Assembly: GCA_028281235.1 (NCBI GenBank)
Contig: JANQKG010000024.1
Span: 145,873-209,872, forward strand
Length of the DNA stretch: 64,000 bases
Source: Afifellaceae bacterium
GTDB taxonomy: Bacteria > Pseudomonadota > Alphaproteobacteria > Rhizobiales > Afifellaceae
Reading direction: 5' to 3'
Part shown: one piece after another, positions 34,228 to 41,788 of the stretch
How positions within the stretch are numbered: position 1 is the first letter of the stretch
Layout: the number at the start of each line of letters is the position of its first letter
Notes under the pieces: model-generated
Database searches by the model: none
Told to the model about the DNA's origin: nothing
The model's input: only the letters and a program-made list of their open reading frames with translations
Position numbers and translations under genes: made by a program

Positions 34228-35507
34228 TAAACCTCCGACGCGGACGGCGAGGCCCAGACGAGCCACGTCGCAGCGGTCCATGTGAAGTTGCCACCGCCTG
34301 CCCCTGCGCCCGTTTGCGGATCGAAATATTCAAAGAACCCGGCCCTCTCGATCAGCTTGCGCGTGTCGCGGCGAACGCGATCGGCGAGTTTCGTGTGGCC
34401 GGCTTCAGCAAGCCCGCGGCCGATGAGCGAGTTGATCACGGCCCAGACCGGCCCGCGCCAATAGCGCATCCGGTCGAACTTGGCGCTCGTCGGATCAAAG
34501 CTCGGTACGGCGAAGGGCGCCGCATCAAGGAATCGTCTGAGGCCGTCGGCGAGCTTGTCGGCTCTCGCGCTTTCGACGAGGCCCGCATACCAAGCGAGAA
34601 ACGCCACACTGGACAATCCGCCGGCCGACTTGCCCGTCTTAAGGTCGAGCGCCGTGTAACCCCCGACCGCGTCGTTCCACAGACGATCGATTCCGGCCTC
34701 GGCCCGCGCAATCCAATCGGCGATCTCTTCGTGCCCCTCCGCAATGTCGAGGCTCTCCGCCAACGCCAGCAAATCCCGGTCGGCGCGCATCAGCACGAAC
34801 GTGATCCCAGGGTCGGCGGCGAAGAACGGCCCCGTGTCAGCCATGCAGGCCGGCTGCCAACGACACGCGCGGCCAGAATCCACGATGCTCATATAGCGAT
34901 CATAGTCGGATTGCGTCGGCCGCATGGACGCATCGACGTGGCCGGTGTCGCGGCGCACGTATGATCTGGCGGCCGTCGGCTCAACATTGGCGAGAGCAGC
35001 ATCCCAATCGGGAGAATTATCGCGGCCGCTTTCCCACGGATGAACAACGGCGATCACGCCGCGGCCGTCGGGGTCGCGCGCGGTGTGAAACCAGCGGTGC
35101 CAGGCAAGCAGCTTGGGATAAAGCGCTGTGGCGCGGCCGGTGCCCGCCTCGCTCCCATCTTTATCATGGAGCATGCGCACGACGCTTGCGGCGACCGGCG
35201 GCTGGGAATGGCCGGAGGTCGGCGGCTCAGCCTCCGTTCCCCACACCGACGGTCCGGGGAAATAGTCGGGATCGTCGCGGCGGAAGATGATGTGCGGCAC
35301 CATGCCGTCGGGCCACTGGCCCTCAAACAGCATCTCAATTTCCCTCCAGGCGCGGTCAAGGTCGAAGGTTGAGAAGCCGAGCGCGGCGAAGGCGGAATCC
35401 CAATTCCATTGAAACGGATAGAGCCGCGCAGTGGGCACGGTGAAGCCGCCGCGATCATTGGTGCGCAGGATGGCGACGGCCTGTTCGTCGAGATCGTTCA
35501 TGGCCAT
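34227..35507 (-). CDS. MGH1-like (GH63-related) glycoside hydrolase
   Basis: A 426-residue (alpha/alpha)6-barrel hydrolase, cytoplasmic (no signal peptide). Typical of mannosylglycerate/glucosylglycerate hydrolases and glycogen-debranching relatives are YPFQWNWDSAFAALG near residue 30-44 (with the Asp of NWDS), WPDGMVPHIIF, MRYWRGPVWAVINSLIG, and the late GFFEYFDPQTGAG containing a candidate catalytic Glu. It likely hydrolyses a small glycoside imported by the ABC system encoded around it. Start ATG 35507 shares its A with the permease stop; a second ATG is two codons in. Confidence 0.82.
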   Translation of the reverse strand: MAMNDLDEQAVAILRTNDRGGFTVPTARLYPFQWNWDSAFAALGFSTFDLDRAWREIEMLFEGQWPDGMVPHIIFRRDDPDYFPGPSVWGTEAEPPTSGHSQPPVAASVVRMLHDKDGSEAGTGRATALYPKLLAWHRWFHTARDPDGRGVIAVVHPWESGRDNSPDWDAALANVEPTAARSYVRRDTGHVDASMRPTQSDYDRYMSIVDSGRACRWQPACMADTGPFFAADPGITFVLMRADRDLLALAESLDIAEGHEEIADWIARAEAGIDRLWNDAVGGYTALDLKTGKSAGGLSSVAFLAWYAGLVESARADKLADGLRRFLDAAPFAVPSFDPTSAKFDRMRYWRGPVWAVINSLIGRGLAEAGHTKLADRVRRDTRKLIERAGFFEYFDPQTGAGAGGGNFTWTAATWLVWASPSASEV

Positions 35508-36742
35508 CAGCCCTTGACCGCCCCGGCCGCCAGCCCTTGCACCATGAAGCGCTCAAGCCAAAGGAAGATGAGCATGATCGGAACGGTGGCGATCACCGCG
35601 CCGGCCATCATCAGCTCACGCGGAAGCTCCGAAGAATTCAACGATGCGACACCGCGCGGCAGCGTGAAGATCGCCGGGTCGTCGAGGAACATGAAGGCGA
35701 AGAGGAACTCGTTCCACGCGATCATGAAGACATAGAGTGCCACGGAGGCAAGTGCGGGCAGCGATAGCGGCAGCGTGATCTTCCAGATCACCCCGCTGCG
35801 CGACAGGCCGTCCATCAGCCCCGCCTCCTCCATCTCCGCGGGGAGACCGCGGAAATAGCCTTGCAGCATGTAGAGCGCGACGGGGATCGTGGTTGCCGGA
35901 TAGACGATGAGGAGACCGGTCAGCGTGTTGCGCAGCTCCACCTGCGAGAACACGGCGTAGAGCGGCAGCACCAGCACGATCGCCGGCACCATATAGATGA
36001 GGAGCACGGATTGGGCGAAGAGATCACGCGCGGGGAAACGCAGCCGCGCCACCGCATAGGCACCGGGCACGGCGACGATCAGCGTCAAAAACACAGTGGC
36101 GACGGAGACGATCGCCGAATTGAGGATGTAGATACCGAAATTGAACTCGCGGAAGAGGTCCGTATAGCTGCGAAAGAGGCTTGAGGGGCCCTGGCTGAAA
36201 TCGATAGAGAAATCGAGCGGATTGGCGAGCAGCGATGCCTGCGTTTTGAAGCTCGTCATCACCATCACGTAGAAGGGCAGGAACACGGCGACTGTGAAAA
36301 GGACGAGGCCCGCGCCCTTCAGGATGCGGATCAAGGCGGACTCGAACGGGTAGCGCGGCATCGCGCCCACCGGCACGCCAGTGAGCACCTGCACATTGGC
36401 CCAGGCCACCAGCAGCACGAACAGAACAAGCGCGATGAACTGCAGAAGCGGTGCGGCCGACAAAGGCAGGCCGAACGGTTGGCCAAGCGTGAGGACCAAC
36501 ATCACGCCGAGGATTGCGGCGGCCGAATAGCCCAGGCGGCGCCTCTCGCCGAAGGATGGCGGTGTGGCGAGGACAATCGCCGCGCCGACCAGCGCCGCGA
36601 TGATGGCGCGGCCGACCGGCGGGATCGCCGCCTCGCCCGAGACCAGGCTGAAGGTGACGCCGATGATGATCATGCCGAGCGCACCCCAAGCGAGCCCGGA
36701 CAGGAGGGCGATGATCGCGCCGGTTCTGAGCGCGCTCATCAC
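35507..36742 (-). CDS. ABC sugar transporter permease (MalG-type) with extra N-terminal membrane segments
   Basis: A 411-residue permease, about 130 residues longer than ordinary MalG homologues. The C-terminal ~280 residues are standard: EAA loop EMEEAGLMDGLSRSGVIWKITLPLS, end GLAAGAVKG. The first ~130 residues carry four additional hydrophobic stretches (for example GAIIALLSGLAWGALGMIII and LLQFIALVLFVLLVAWANV) of unknown role. It overlaps the MalF-type gene by 4 bp and touches the hydrolase gene, so the operon is tightly coupled. Confidence 0.9.
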   Translation of the reverse strand: MMSALRTGAIIALLSGLAWGALGMIIIGVTFSLVSGEAAIPPVGRAIIAALVGAAIVLATPPSFGERRRLGYSAAAILGVMLVLTLGQPFGLPLSAAPLLQFIALVLFVLLVAWANVQVLTGVPVGAMPRYPFESALIRILKGAGLVLFTVAVFLPFYVMVMTSFKTQASLLANPLDFSIDFSQGPSSLFRSYTDLFREFNFGIYILNSAIVSVATVFLTLIVAVPGAYAVARLRFPARDLFAQSVLLIYMVPAIVLVLPLYAVFSQVELRNTLTGLLIVYPATTIPVALYMLQGYFRGLPAEMEEAGLMDGLSRSGVIWKITLPLSLPALASVALYVFMIAWNEFLFAFMFLDDPAIFTLPRGVASLNSSELPRELMMAGAVIATVPIMLIFLWLERFMVQGLAAGAVKG

Positions 36743-38103
36743 CCTTCCTCCTTGGGGGAGAATTTGAAGAAGATCAGCGCGAAGGTGAGGAGCACGAAGA
36801 AGACAACGACGGCGACAGCGGCGCCCGCGCCGATATTGGAAAGGCCAATCGCCTGCTCATAGACGTTGACGGTCAGCGTGCGTGTTCCGGCCGCGCCGCC
36901 GGTCAAGAGGAAGATGTCGTCGAACTTGTTGAAGGTCCAAATGAAGCGCAGCAGAAAGAGAATCGCCAGAATGGCGGCGAGCTGCGGCAGCGACAGAAAA
37001 CGAAATTGCTGAAACGGCGAGGCACCGTCCATCTCGGCCGCCTCATACATGTCGACGCCGATCGACTGCATGCGCGCCAGGATGAACAGAAACGACAGCG
37101 GGAAGTACCGCCAAGCCTCAAAGGCGATCACCGTGGTCAGCGCCACGGGAAAGCTGATCGGCACGCCGAGCAGCGAGAACTCCGCATAGCGCTGGCCGAG
37201 GAAGTTGATCGGCGTGTCGATGGCGCGCATCTGCAGGAGGATGGCGTTGAGCGTGCCGGAATTGGGATCAAGCAACGTCACCCAGGTGTAGGCGACGGCG
37301 ATGACGGGCGCGACATAGGGAAAGAGGAAGAGCCCCCTCAAGAAGGCGCGGCCCTTGAACGCCTCGTTGAGAAGCAGCGCCGCGAAGAGACCCAGGACCA
37401 GCGCTCCGGCCGTGCCGAACACCGTGTAGGCCAGCGACACCCACATCACGTTCCAGAACTCGGTAGCATCGAAGACGCGGCGGAAATTCTCGAAGGTGAA
37501 GGAGAAGTCCGTCAGAACGTTGCCGCCGGACCCGGTCGCGCTCGGGTCGGAGCCTTCCAGCAGCGCCTCGACATCCTCAATGTCACGTTCCGCCGTCGCC
37601 TCGATCGTGATGCGCTCGCGCGCCGACGGCTCCAGATCGCCAAGCACACAGGAGATCACATTGTCGCTCAGCGTGCAGCGCTCGTCCTGCAAAACCATCC
37701 GCACATCGCCGGGAACATCGTCGGAGAAGGCAACGTCGCTCAGCCCCATGCGGGGCGAGGAATTGCGGATTGTGTATCTGATCTCGAATGTATCGCCGGC
37801 TTGAACGGCGTTGGCGCGCACACGCTCTGAAACGTTCGTTTCCGGCGGGCGCAGATCGGCAAGCTGAACCGGCTTTGCGCTGATCCAGAAATTGGCCGCA
37901 AGCGGCAGAAGCACGATAAGGCAGACAATCAGGAATGTCGGCGCCAGCATGGCGTAGGCGAGCCGCGCCTCGCGCCGTTGCAGCGGGCCAGCGCCTTTAG
38001 GCGGCCCCTCCGCTTTGGACACATTGCCTGCTCTGACCGTGTCGAGCTCTTGCGCGTCGGTGGACATGGCGTTGGCTACGGGGGGGCGGGACGAGCCCGC
38101 CAC
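36739..38103 (-). CDS. ABC sugar transporter permease (MalF-type) with inserted periplasmic domain
   Basis: A 454-residue permease. After the first membrane helix (YAMLAPTFLIVCLIVLLPLA) there is a ~120-residue periplasmic insert with beta-rich composition (DTFEIRYTIRNSSPRMGLSD, two Cys in ERCTLSDNVISCVLGDLEP), similar in style to the DUF11/conserved-repeat beta domains that bind envelope partners. The standard MalF core then follows with EAA loop MYEAAEMDGASPFQQFRFLSLP. Start: GTG at 38103, or ATG 12 codons later. Paired with the MalG-type gene. Confidence 0.9.
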   Translation of the reverse strand: MAGSSRPPVANAMSTDAQELDTVRAGNVSKAEGPPKGAGPLQRREARLAYAMLAPTFLIVCLIVLLPLAANFWISAKPVQLADLRPPETNVSERVRANAVQAGDTFEIRYTIRNSSPRMGLSDVAFSDDVPGDVRMVLQDERCTLSDNVISCVLGDLEPSARERITIEATAERDIEDVEALLEGSDPSATGSGGNVLTDFSFTFENFRRVFDATEFWNVMWVSLAYTVFGTAGALVLGLFAALLLNEAFKGRAFLRGLFLFPYVAPVIAVAYTWVTLLDPNSGTLNAILLQMRAIDTPINFLGQRYAEFSLLGVPISFPVALTTVIAFEAWRYFPLSFLFILARMQSIGVDMYEAAEMDGASPFQQFRFLSLPQLAAILAILFLLRFIWTFNKFDDIFLLTGGAAGTRTLTVNVYEQAIGLSNIGAGAAVAVVVFFVLLTFALIFFKFSPKEEG

Positions 38104-38120
38104 CCCTTGGCTTAATCGCG

Positions 38121-39479
38121 TTACTGGATCTTGGCGATTTCTTCGTTGATCGACGCGGCCGCTTCCTCCGCGGTGATCTCGTCGTCGATGAACCGACGCA
38201 CGATGCGATTGATCACCTGGCTGTTGACGACCTTGGAGGCGAGAGCGAGCTGACCCTCTTTCACGCCCCAGCGGTTGGCTGTCTCCAGCCCTGAGACGAT
38301 GGTGTTCACCACGACCGGCTCATAAAGCTCCGACAGCGGCGCCTTGCGGTCGACGCCGACCGGCAGCTCCGACCAGGCCTTGACGAACCGTTCCGCATCG
38401 CCGGAATCGCCGCGGCGGACGGGGAACTTGCCCTCCGGCGCAATCGCCAGGGTCTGCATGTAGCCGGCGTCCATCGAATATTCGATGAAGGCCATGGCGC
38501 TTTCGGTGTCCGCATCGGTGGTCACACCGAAATACCGGATGTCGGCCCAGGCGGCGCCGTCAGGATTAGACGGCCCGGCGAAGGTGGCGATCACACCGGT
38601 CTTGTTGGCGAGCTCAGTCGAGGTGGGATCGTCGTTGATCGTCGGCGGGACGTCGTCGCGCAGTCCGGCCAGCTCGTCCAGGATGAACGGCGACCAGATG
38701 ATCATCGCCGCCTTGCCGGCGAAATAGAGCTCGCGCGATTGCTGCCAAAAGAGCTCGCCTTCCGGCGAGGCGTCGGCGATCACTTTGTAGAAGTTCAATG
38801 CCTCTACGAGTTGGCCTTCGTCCATGGCCGCGATGCCGTTCTCGTCCACCGGCGTCAGCCCGTTGGCGAGGAGAACGTGCTCCAGAACCTGGCTCATGAA
38901 GTTCTCGTCGACTTTGGTTGCGGCAACGAAGCCGTACATGTCGGGCGGATTGTGAAGCGCTCCAATGGCTGCCTCAATGGCCGCATAGGTGGTCGGCGGC
39001 TCAAGCCCGTTCGCCTCAAACAGGTCCTTGCGGTAGACAACCATCTGCGTCCAACCGTCGACCGGCACGGCGGCGTAATCGCCATCGATCTCCGCCATGG
39101 CGAGCGCGCCCGGTGCAAATGTTCCAGCGCCCAGATCGTCCACGACTTCGGTGTTGGCGTCGATGTCGAGAATGCCGGCCTCCGCCCATGTCAGGGCGTA
39201 TTGCAGCGTGTGATAGATGACATCGGGCAGGTCGTTGCCGGCGAAGGCGGCTGCGGCGCGCTGTCCGAGATCCACCTCAGGGACCGGGATAACCTCCACG
39301 GCGATGCCGGTCTCCGCCTTGAAGTTCTCCGCAAGCTGCTCCTGTCTGGCCAGGCGGGCCGGCTGGTCCTCCGTCGTCCAGAAACGGATCGACTGCGCAG
39401 AGGCGGTGCTCTCCAGGCTTACCGTCAAAAGAACGGCCGTCGTCAGCAGCGACGCCCTTTTCAAACTGATGGCTATCAT
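38121..39479 (-). CDS. ABC transporter extracellular solute-binding protein
   Basis: A 452-residue periplasmic receptor of CUT1 type. Signal peptide LTTAVLLTVSLESTASA; the start has GAGGGAGAAG upstream. Typical features: early FKAETGIAVEVIPVPEVDLGQRAAAAFAG, DWTQ-like VPVDGWTQMVVYRKDLFEANG, and the Trp-rich AMIIWSPFILDEL. It is the second gene of the operon after lacI (12-bp gap). Ligand predicted to be the substrate of the downstream hydrolase. Confidence 0.92.
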   Translation of the reverse strand: MIAISLKRASLLTTAVLLTVSLESTASAQSIRFWTTEDQPARLARQEQLAENFKAETGIAVEVIPVPEVDLGQRAAAAFAGNDLPDVIYHTLQYALTWAEAGILDIDANTEVVDDLGAGTFAPGALAMAEIDGDYAAVPVDGWTQMVVYRKDLFEANGLEPPTTYAAIEAAIGALHNPPDMYGFVAATKVDENFMSQVLEHVLLANGLTPVDENGIAAMDEGQLVEALNFYKVIADASPEGELFWQQSRELYFAGKAAMIIWSPFILDELAGLRDDVPPTINDDPTSTELANKTGVIATFAGPSNPDGAAWADIRYFGVTTDADTESAMAFIEYSMDAGYMQTLAIAPEGKFPVRRGDSGDAERFVKAWSELPVGVDRKAPLSELYEPVVVNTIVSGLETANRWGVKEGQLALASKVVNSQVINRIVRRFIDDEITAEEAAASINEEIAKIQ

Positions 39480-39491
39480 AATCTTCTCCCT

Positions 39492-40565
39492 CTAATGCGG
39501 ATGCTCAGCATCCGTTCTTTTTGCCGTTTCCGATTTGCCCAGCGGGCCTCCGTCCGATGCGCGGCGCACAAAAACGGCGTCATGCAGCTCCTGCAGATCC
39601 TCAGGTCGCGCCCCTGCAATGAGCTCCAGAAGCATGCCCGCCACGCGCTCGCCCGACTTCTCGATCTCCTGCGAGAATGTCGTGAGCGGCGGGTCAAGAA
39701 AGGCTGCCAGCGGGATGTCGTCGTAGCCGGTGACCGCAACGTCGCGGCCGGCGCGCATATGTCTTTCCGTCAAAGCACGCATGACGCCCACGGCGATTGC
39801 GTCCGTGGCACAGACGATCGCCGTCGGCGGCTTGGCGAGATCCAGGAGCCGACGGCCGCTTTCCAAGCCTGACGGTGCATCGAGAGTACCCATGATGATG
39901 AGCGAGTCGTCGGCCGGAAGACCGGCCTCCCTCAGCCCGGCGCGATAGCCCTCAAGGCGCTGGCTGGCAAAGTTGAAGCTGTTGGGACCGCCGACAAAGG
40001 CCACGCGCCGATGCCCGAGCCCGGCAAGATGGGCGACCGCCATACGAAAAGCGGCGACATTGTCGATGTCGAACCAGGCATGGTGGGCCTTGTGCGCTGT
40101 ACGCCCATGGGCGACGAAAGGCACGCCGCTTTCGCGCAACAGCCCGACGCGGGCGTCGCGCATTTCGGTGCGCGGCAGGATGAACCCGTCGACCTTGCGC
40201 GCGGCGATCAGACGTTCGTGTGTCCTCAGCGCGTCTTCGCGCGAACGGGCCGTGGCAGTGAGAAGATCATAGCCGCTCGCGTGCAGCGTACGTGAGACAG
40301 CATCGAAGAACTCCGCAAGGAACGGCTGCGACATCGTGCCGGAATGCACCGGCAGAACCACACCAATCGTTTCGCGGCGACCGCGCTTCAGATTGCGCGC
40401 GGCACTTGATGCGAGATAGCCGTTGGCCTGCGCCAGAGCGCGCACGCGCTCCCGCGTCGCCTCCGAAATGTCGGGATAGCCGTTGAGCGCCCGCGACACG
40501 GTGCTTTTGGTGACGCCGAGCTCCGCGGCCAAGTCGGCGATCGTCACGCCACCGGCGACGGCCAA
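39492..40565 (-). CDS. LacI-family transcriptional regulator
   Basis: A 357-residue repressor. N-terminal helix-turn-helix VTIADLAAELGVTKSTVSRALNG and hinge helix SSAARNLKRGRRETIGVVLPV are followed by a periplasmic-binding-like effector domain. The start chosen is TTG at 40565 because GGGAGG lies 6 bp upstream; an earlier TTG (40604) has no site. It heads the ABC/hydrolase operon and probably controls it and the divergent ThuA gene. The effector is presumably the imported glycoside or its product. Confidence 0.92.
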   Translation of the reverse strand: MAVAGGVTIADLAAELGVTKSTVSRALNGYPDISEATRERVRALAQANGYLASSAARNLKRGRRETIGVVLPVHSGTMSQPFLAEFFDAVSRTLHASGYDLLTATARSREDALRTHERLIAARKVDGFILPRTEMRDARVGLLRESGVPFVAHGRTAHKAHHAWFDIDNVAAFRMAVAHLAGLGHRRVAFVGGPNSFNFASQRLEGYRAGLREAGLPADDSLIIMGTLDAPSGLESGRRLLDLAKPPTAIVCATDAIAVGVMRALTERHMRAGRDVAVTGYDDIPLAAFLDPPLTTFSQEIEKSGERVAGMLLELIAGARPEDLQELHDAVFVRRASDGGPLGKSETAKRTDAEHPH

Positions 40566-40577
40566 TCGATCCTCCCT

Positions 40578-40664
40578 GGAGCGTTTTTCTTGCCCTTGAT
40601 CCAATCATGCCGAAACCGGTTTCGGGATGCAACGAAACTCTACCGAAACCAGAAAAAACGCTCC
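40578..40664. repeat. Nested palindrome upstream of lacI, with candidate operator CCGAAACCGGTTTCGG
   Basis: Outer arms GGAGCGTTTTTCT and AGAAAAAACGCTCC enclose a perfect 16-bp palindrome at 40610-40625. The inner site looks like a LacI-family operator (symmetric, central CpG) 45 bp before the lacI start. But its surroundings (ATCATGCCGAAA, CCGGT, CGGGAT) resemble the centre of the 49-bp repeat family, so it may be a repeat relic, possibly co-opted. Confidence 0.6.
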
Positions 40665-40809
40665 GGATCCGTCACTTGACCGGCGCACGCGGTCGTTGTT
40701 TTGGGTGTTGCGCCTTGTGCTGCAACGACCCGCCTGGGAAAGAGCTTGAAAGGCGAACGCAAGGCCTGACCTTTGCGTAATGGGAAGGCGGCAACAAACG
40801 GAGACCCCT

Positions 40810-41457
40810 ATGAAAGACGCGCTCATTGTGTGGGGCGGCTGGAGCGGCCACGAGCCGGAAGAATGCGCCAAGATTATCGCCGGGACGCTTGAGGACGACG
40901 GCTTCCGGGTCCGTGCTGCCGACACGATTGCCGCGTTCGCCGATCCGTCGATCCACGATCTCAGCCTCATTGTGCCGATCTGCACCATGGCGACGATTGC
41001 GCCGGATGAGGTGGGGAACCTCACCAAAGCGGTCGAAGGCGGCGTCGGGCTCGCCGGCTATCACGGCGGCATGTGCGACGCCTTCCGCGACTGCGTCGAC
41101 TATCAGTTCATGTGCGGCGGGCAATGGGTCGCGCATCCCGGCGACATCATCGACTATCACGTGGACATCACCAGGCCGGACGATCCGATCATGCAAGGGA
41201 TCACGCGCTTCGCCTACCGGTCGGAGCAGTACTATATGCATGTCGACCCATCCAACGAGGTGCTCGCCACGACCACTTTCTCCGGTGCGCACGCGCCATG
41301 GATCGACGGCGTCGTGATGCCTGTCGTTTGGAAGCGCCGGCACGGAAAGGGCCGCGTCTTTTATTCGTCGCTCGGTCACGTCGCGCAGGAATTCGGCGTG
41401 CCGGAAATGAAGACGATCCTTCGCCGCGGCATGCTTTGGGCGGCACGGGATTCGTAA
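40810..41457 (+). CDS. ThuA-like domain protein
   Basis: A 215-residue cytoplasmic protein of the ThuA family (glutamine amidotransferase-like fold), linked to trehalose and other disaccharide catabolism. It shows LIVWGGWSGHEPEE at the N-terminus, VGLAGYHGGMCDAF around the nucleophile-elbow position, and GKGRVFYSSLGH near the end. ATG 40810 has GGAGA 6 bp ahead; an upstream start at 40780 is disfavoured. Divergent from lacI, so likely under the same control. Confidence 0.9.
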   Translation: MKDALIVWGGWSGHEPEECAKIIAGTLEDDGFRVRAADTIAAFADPSIHDLSLIVPICTMATIAPDEVGNLTKAVEGGVGLAGYHGGMCDAFRDCVDYQFMCGGQWVAHPGDIIDYHVDITRPDDPIMQGITRFAYRSEQYYMHVDPSNEVLATTTFSGAHAPWIDGVVMPVVWKRRHGKGRVFYSSLGHVAQEFGVPEMKTILRRGMLWAARDS

Positions 41458-41788
41458 GGCACTGATGCGGCCTCTGCGTTGCCCTCAAGCGCAGAATATT
41501 TGATTAAGCTTTTTGGGAAGCCGGCGCCCAACAAGGGTGAATACAAACAACACGAAACATTTGTTTAAGCACACCGCAATCTTTTTGCTGCCGTAATGCT
41601 CACGCGAGACGGCGTTGGTGCCCCTGCCAGCCTCGGCAAGCGAAACGCGCCGAGGCAGTCAGTGCTGTGCCAATGCCACCTGATAATTGGTGCGGAGTAC
41701 CGTCCGGGATGAGAGCACGCTCAGGCATCACGGCCATGCATGACTCTCGGGGGTACTCTTCCGTCCGCCGAGACGTCGGGGGGAAGAT
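41458..41788. other. 331-bp intergenic region before the signalling cluster
   Basis: After the ThuA hairpin there is an AT-richer part (41500-41600). I see no ORF, repeat or clear promoter consensus, including no GGAAC-n16-CGTT EcfG-type pair. The hybrid kinase promoter presumably lies here. Confidence 0.4.
41473..41495 (+). terminator. Hairpin after ThuA gene
   Basis: TCTGCGTTG pairs with CAAGCGCAGA (one bulge), followed by an AT-rich tail ATATTTGATT. Weak Rho-independent terminator candidate. Confidence 0.4.
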
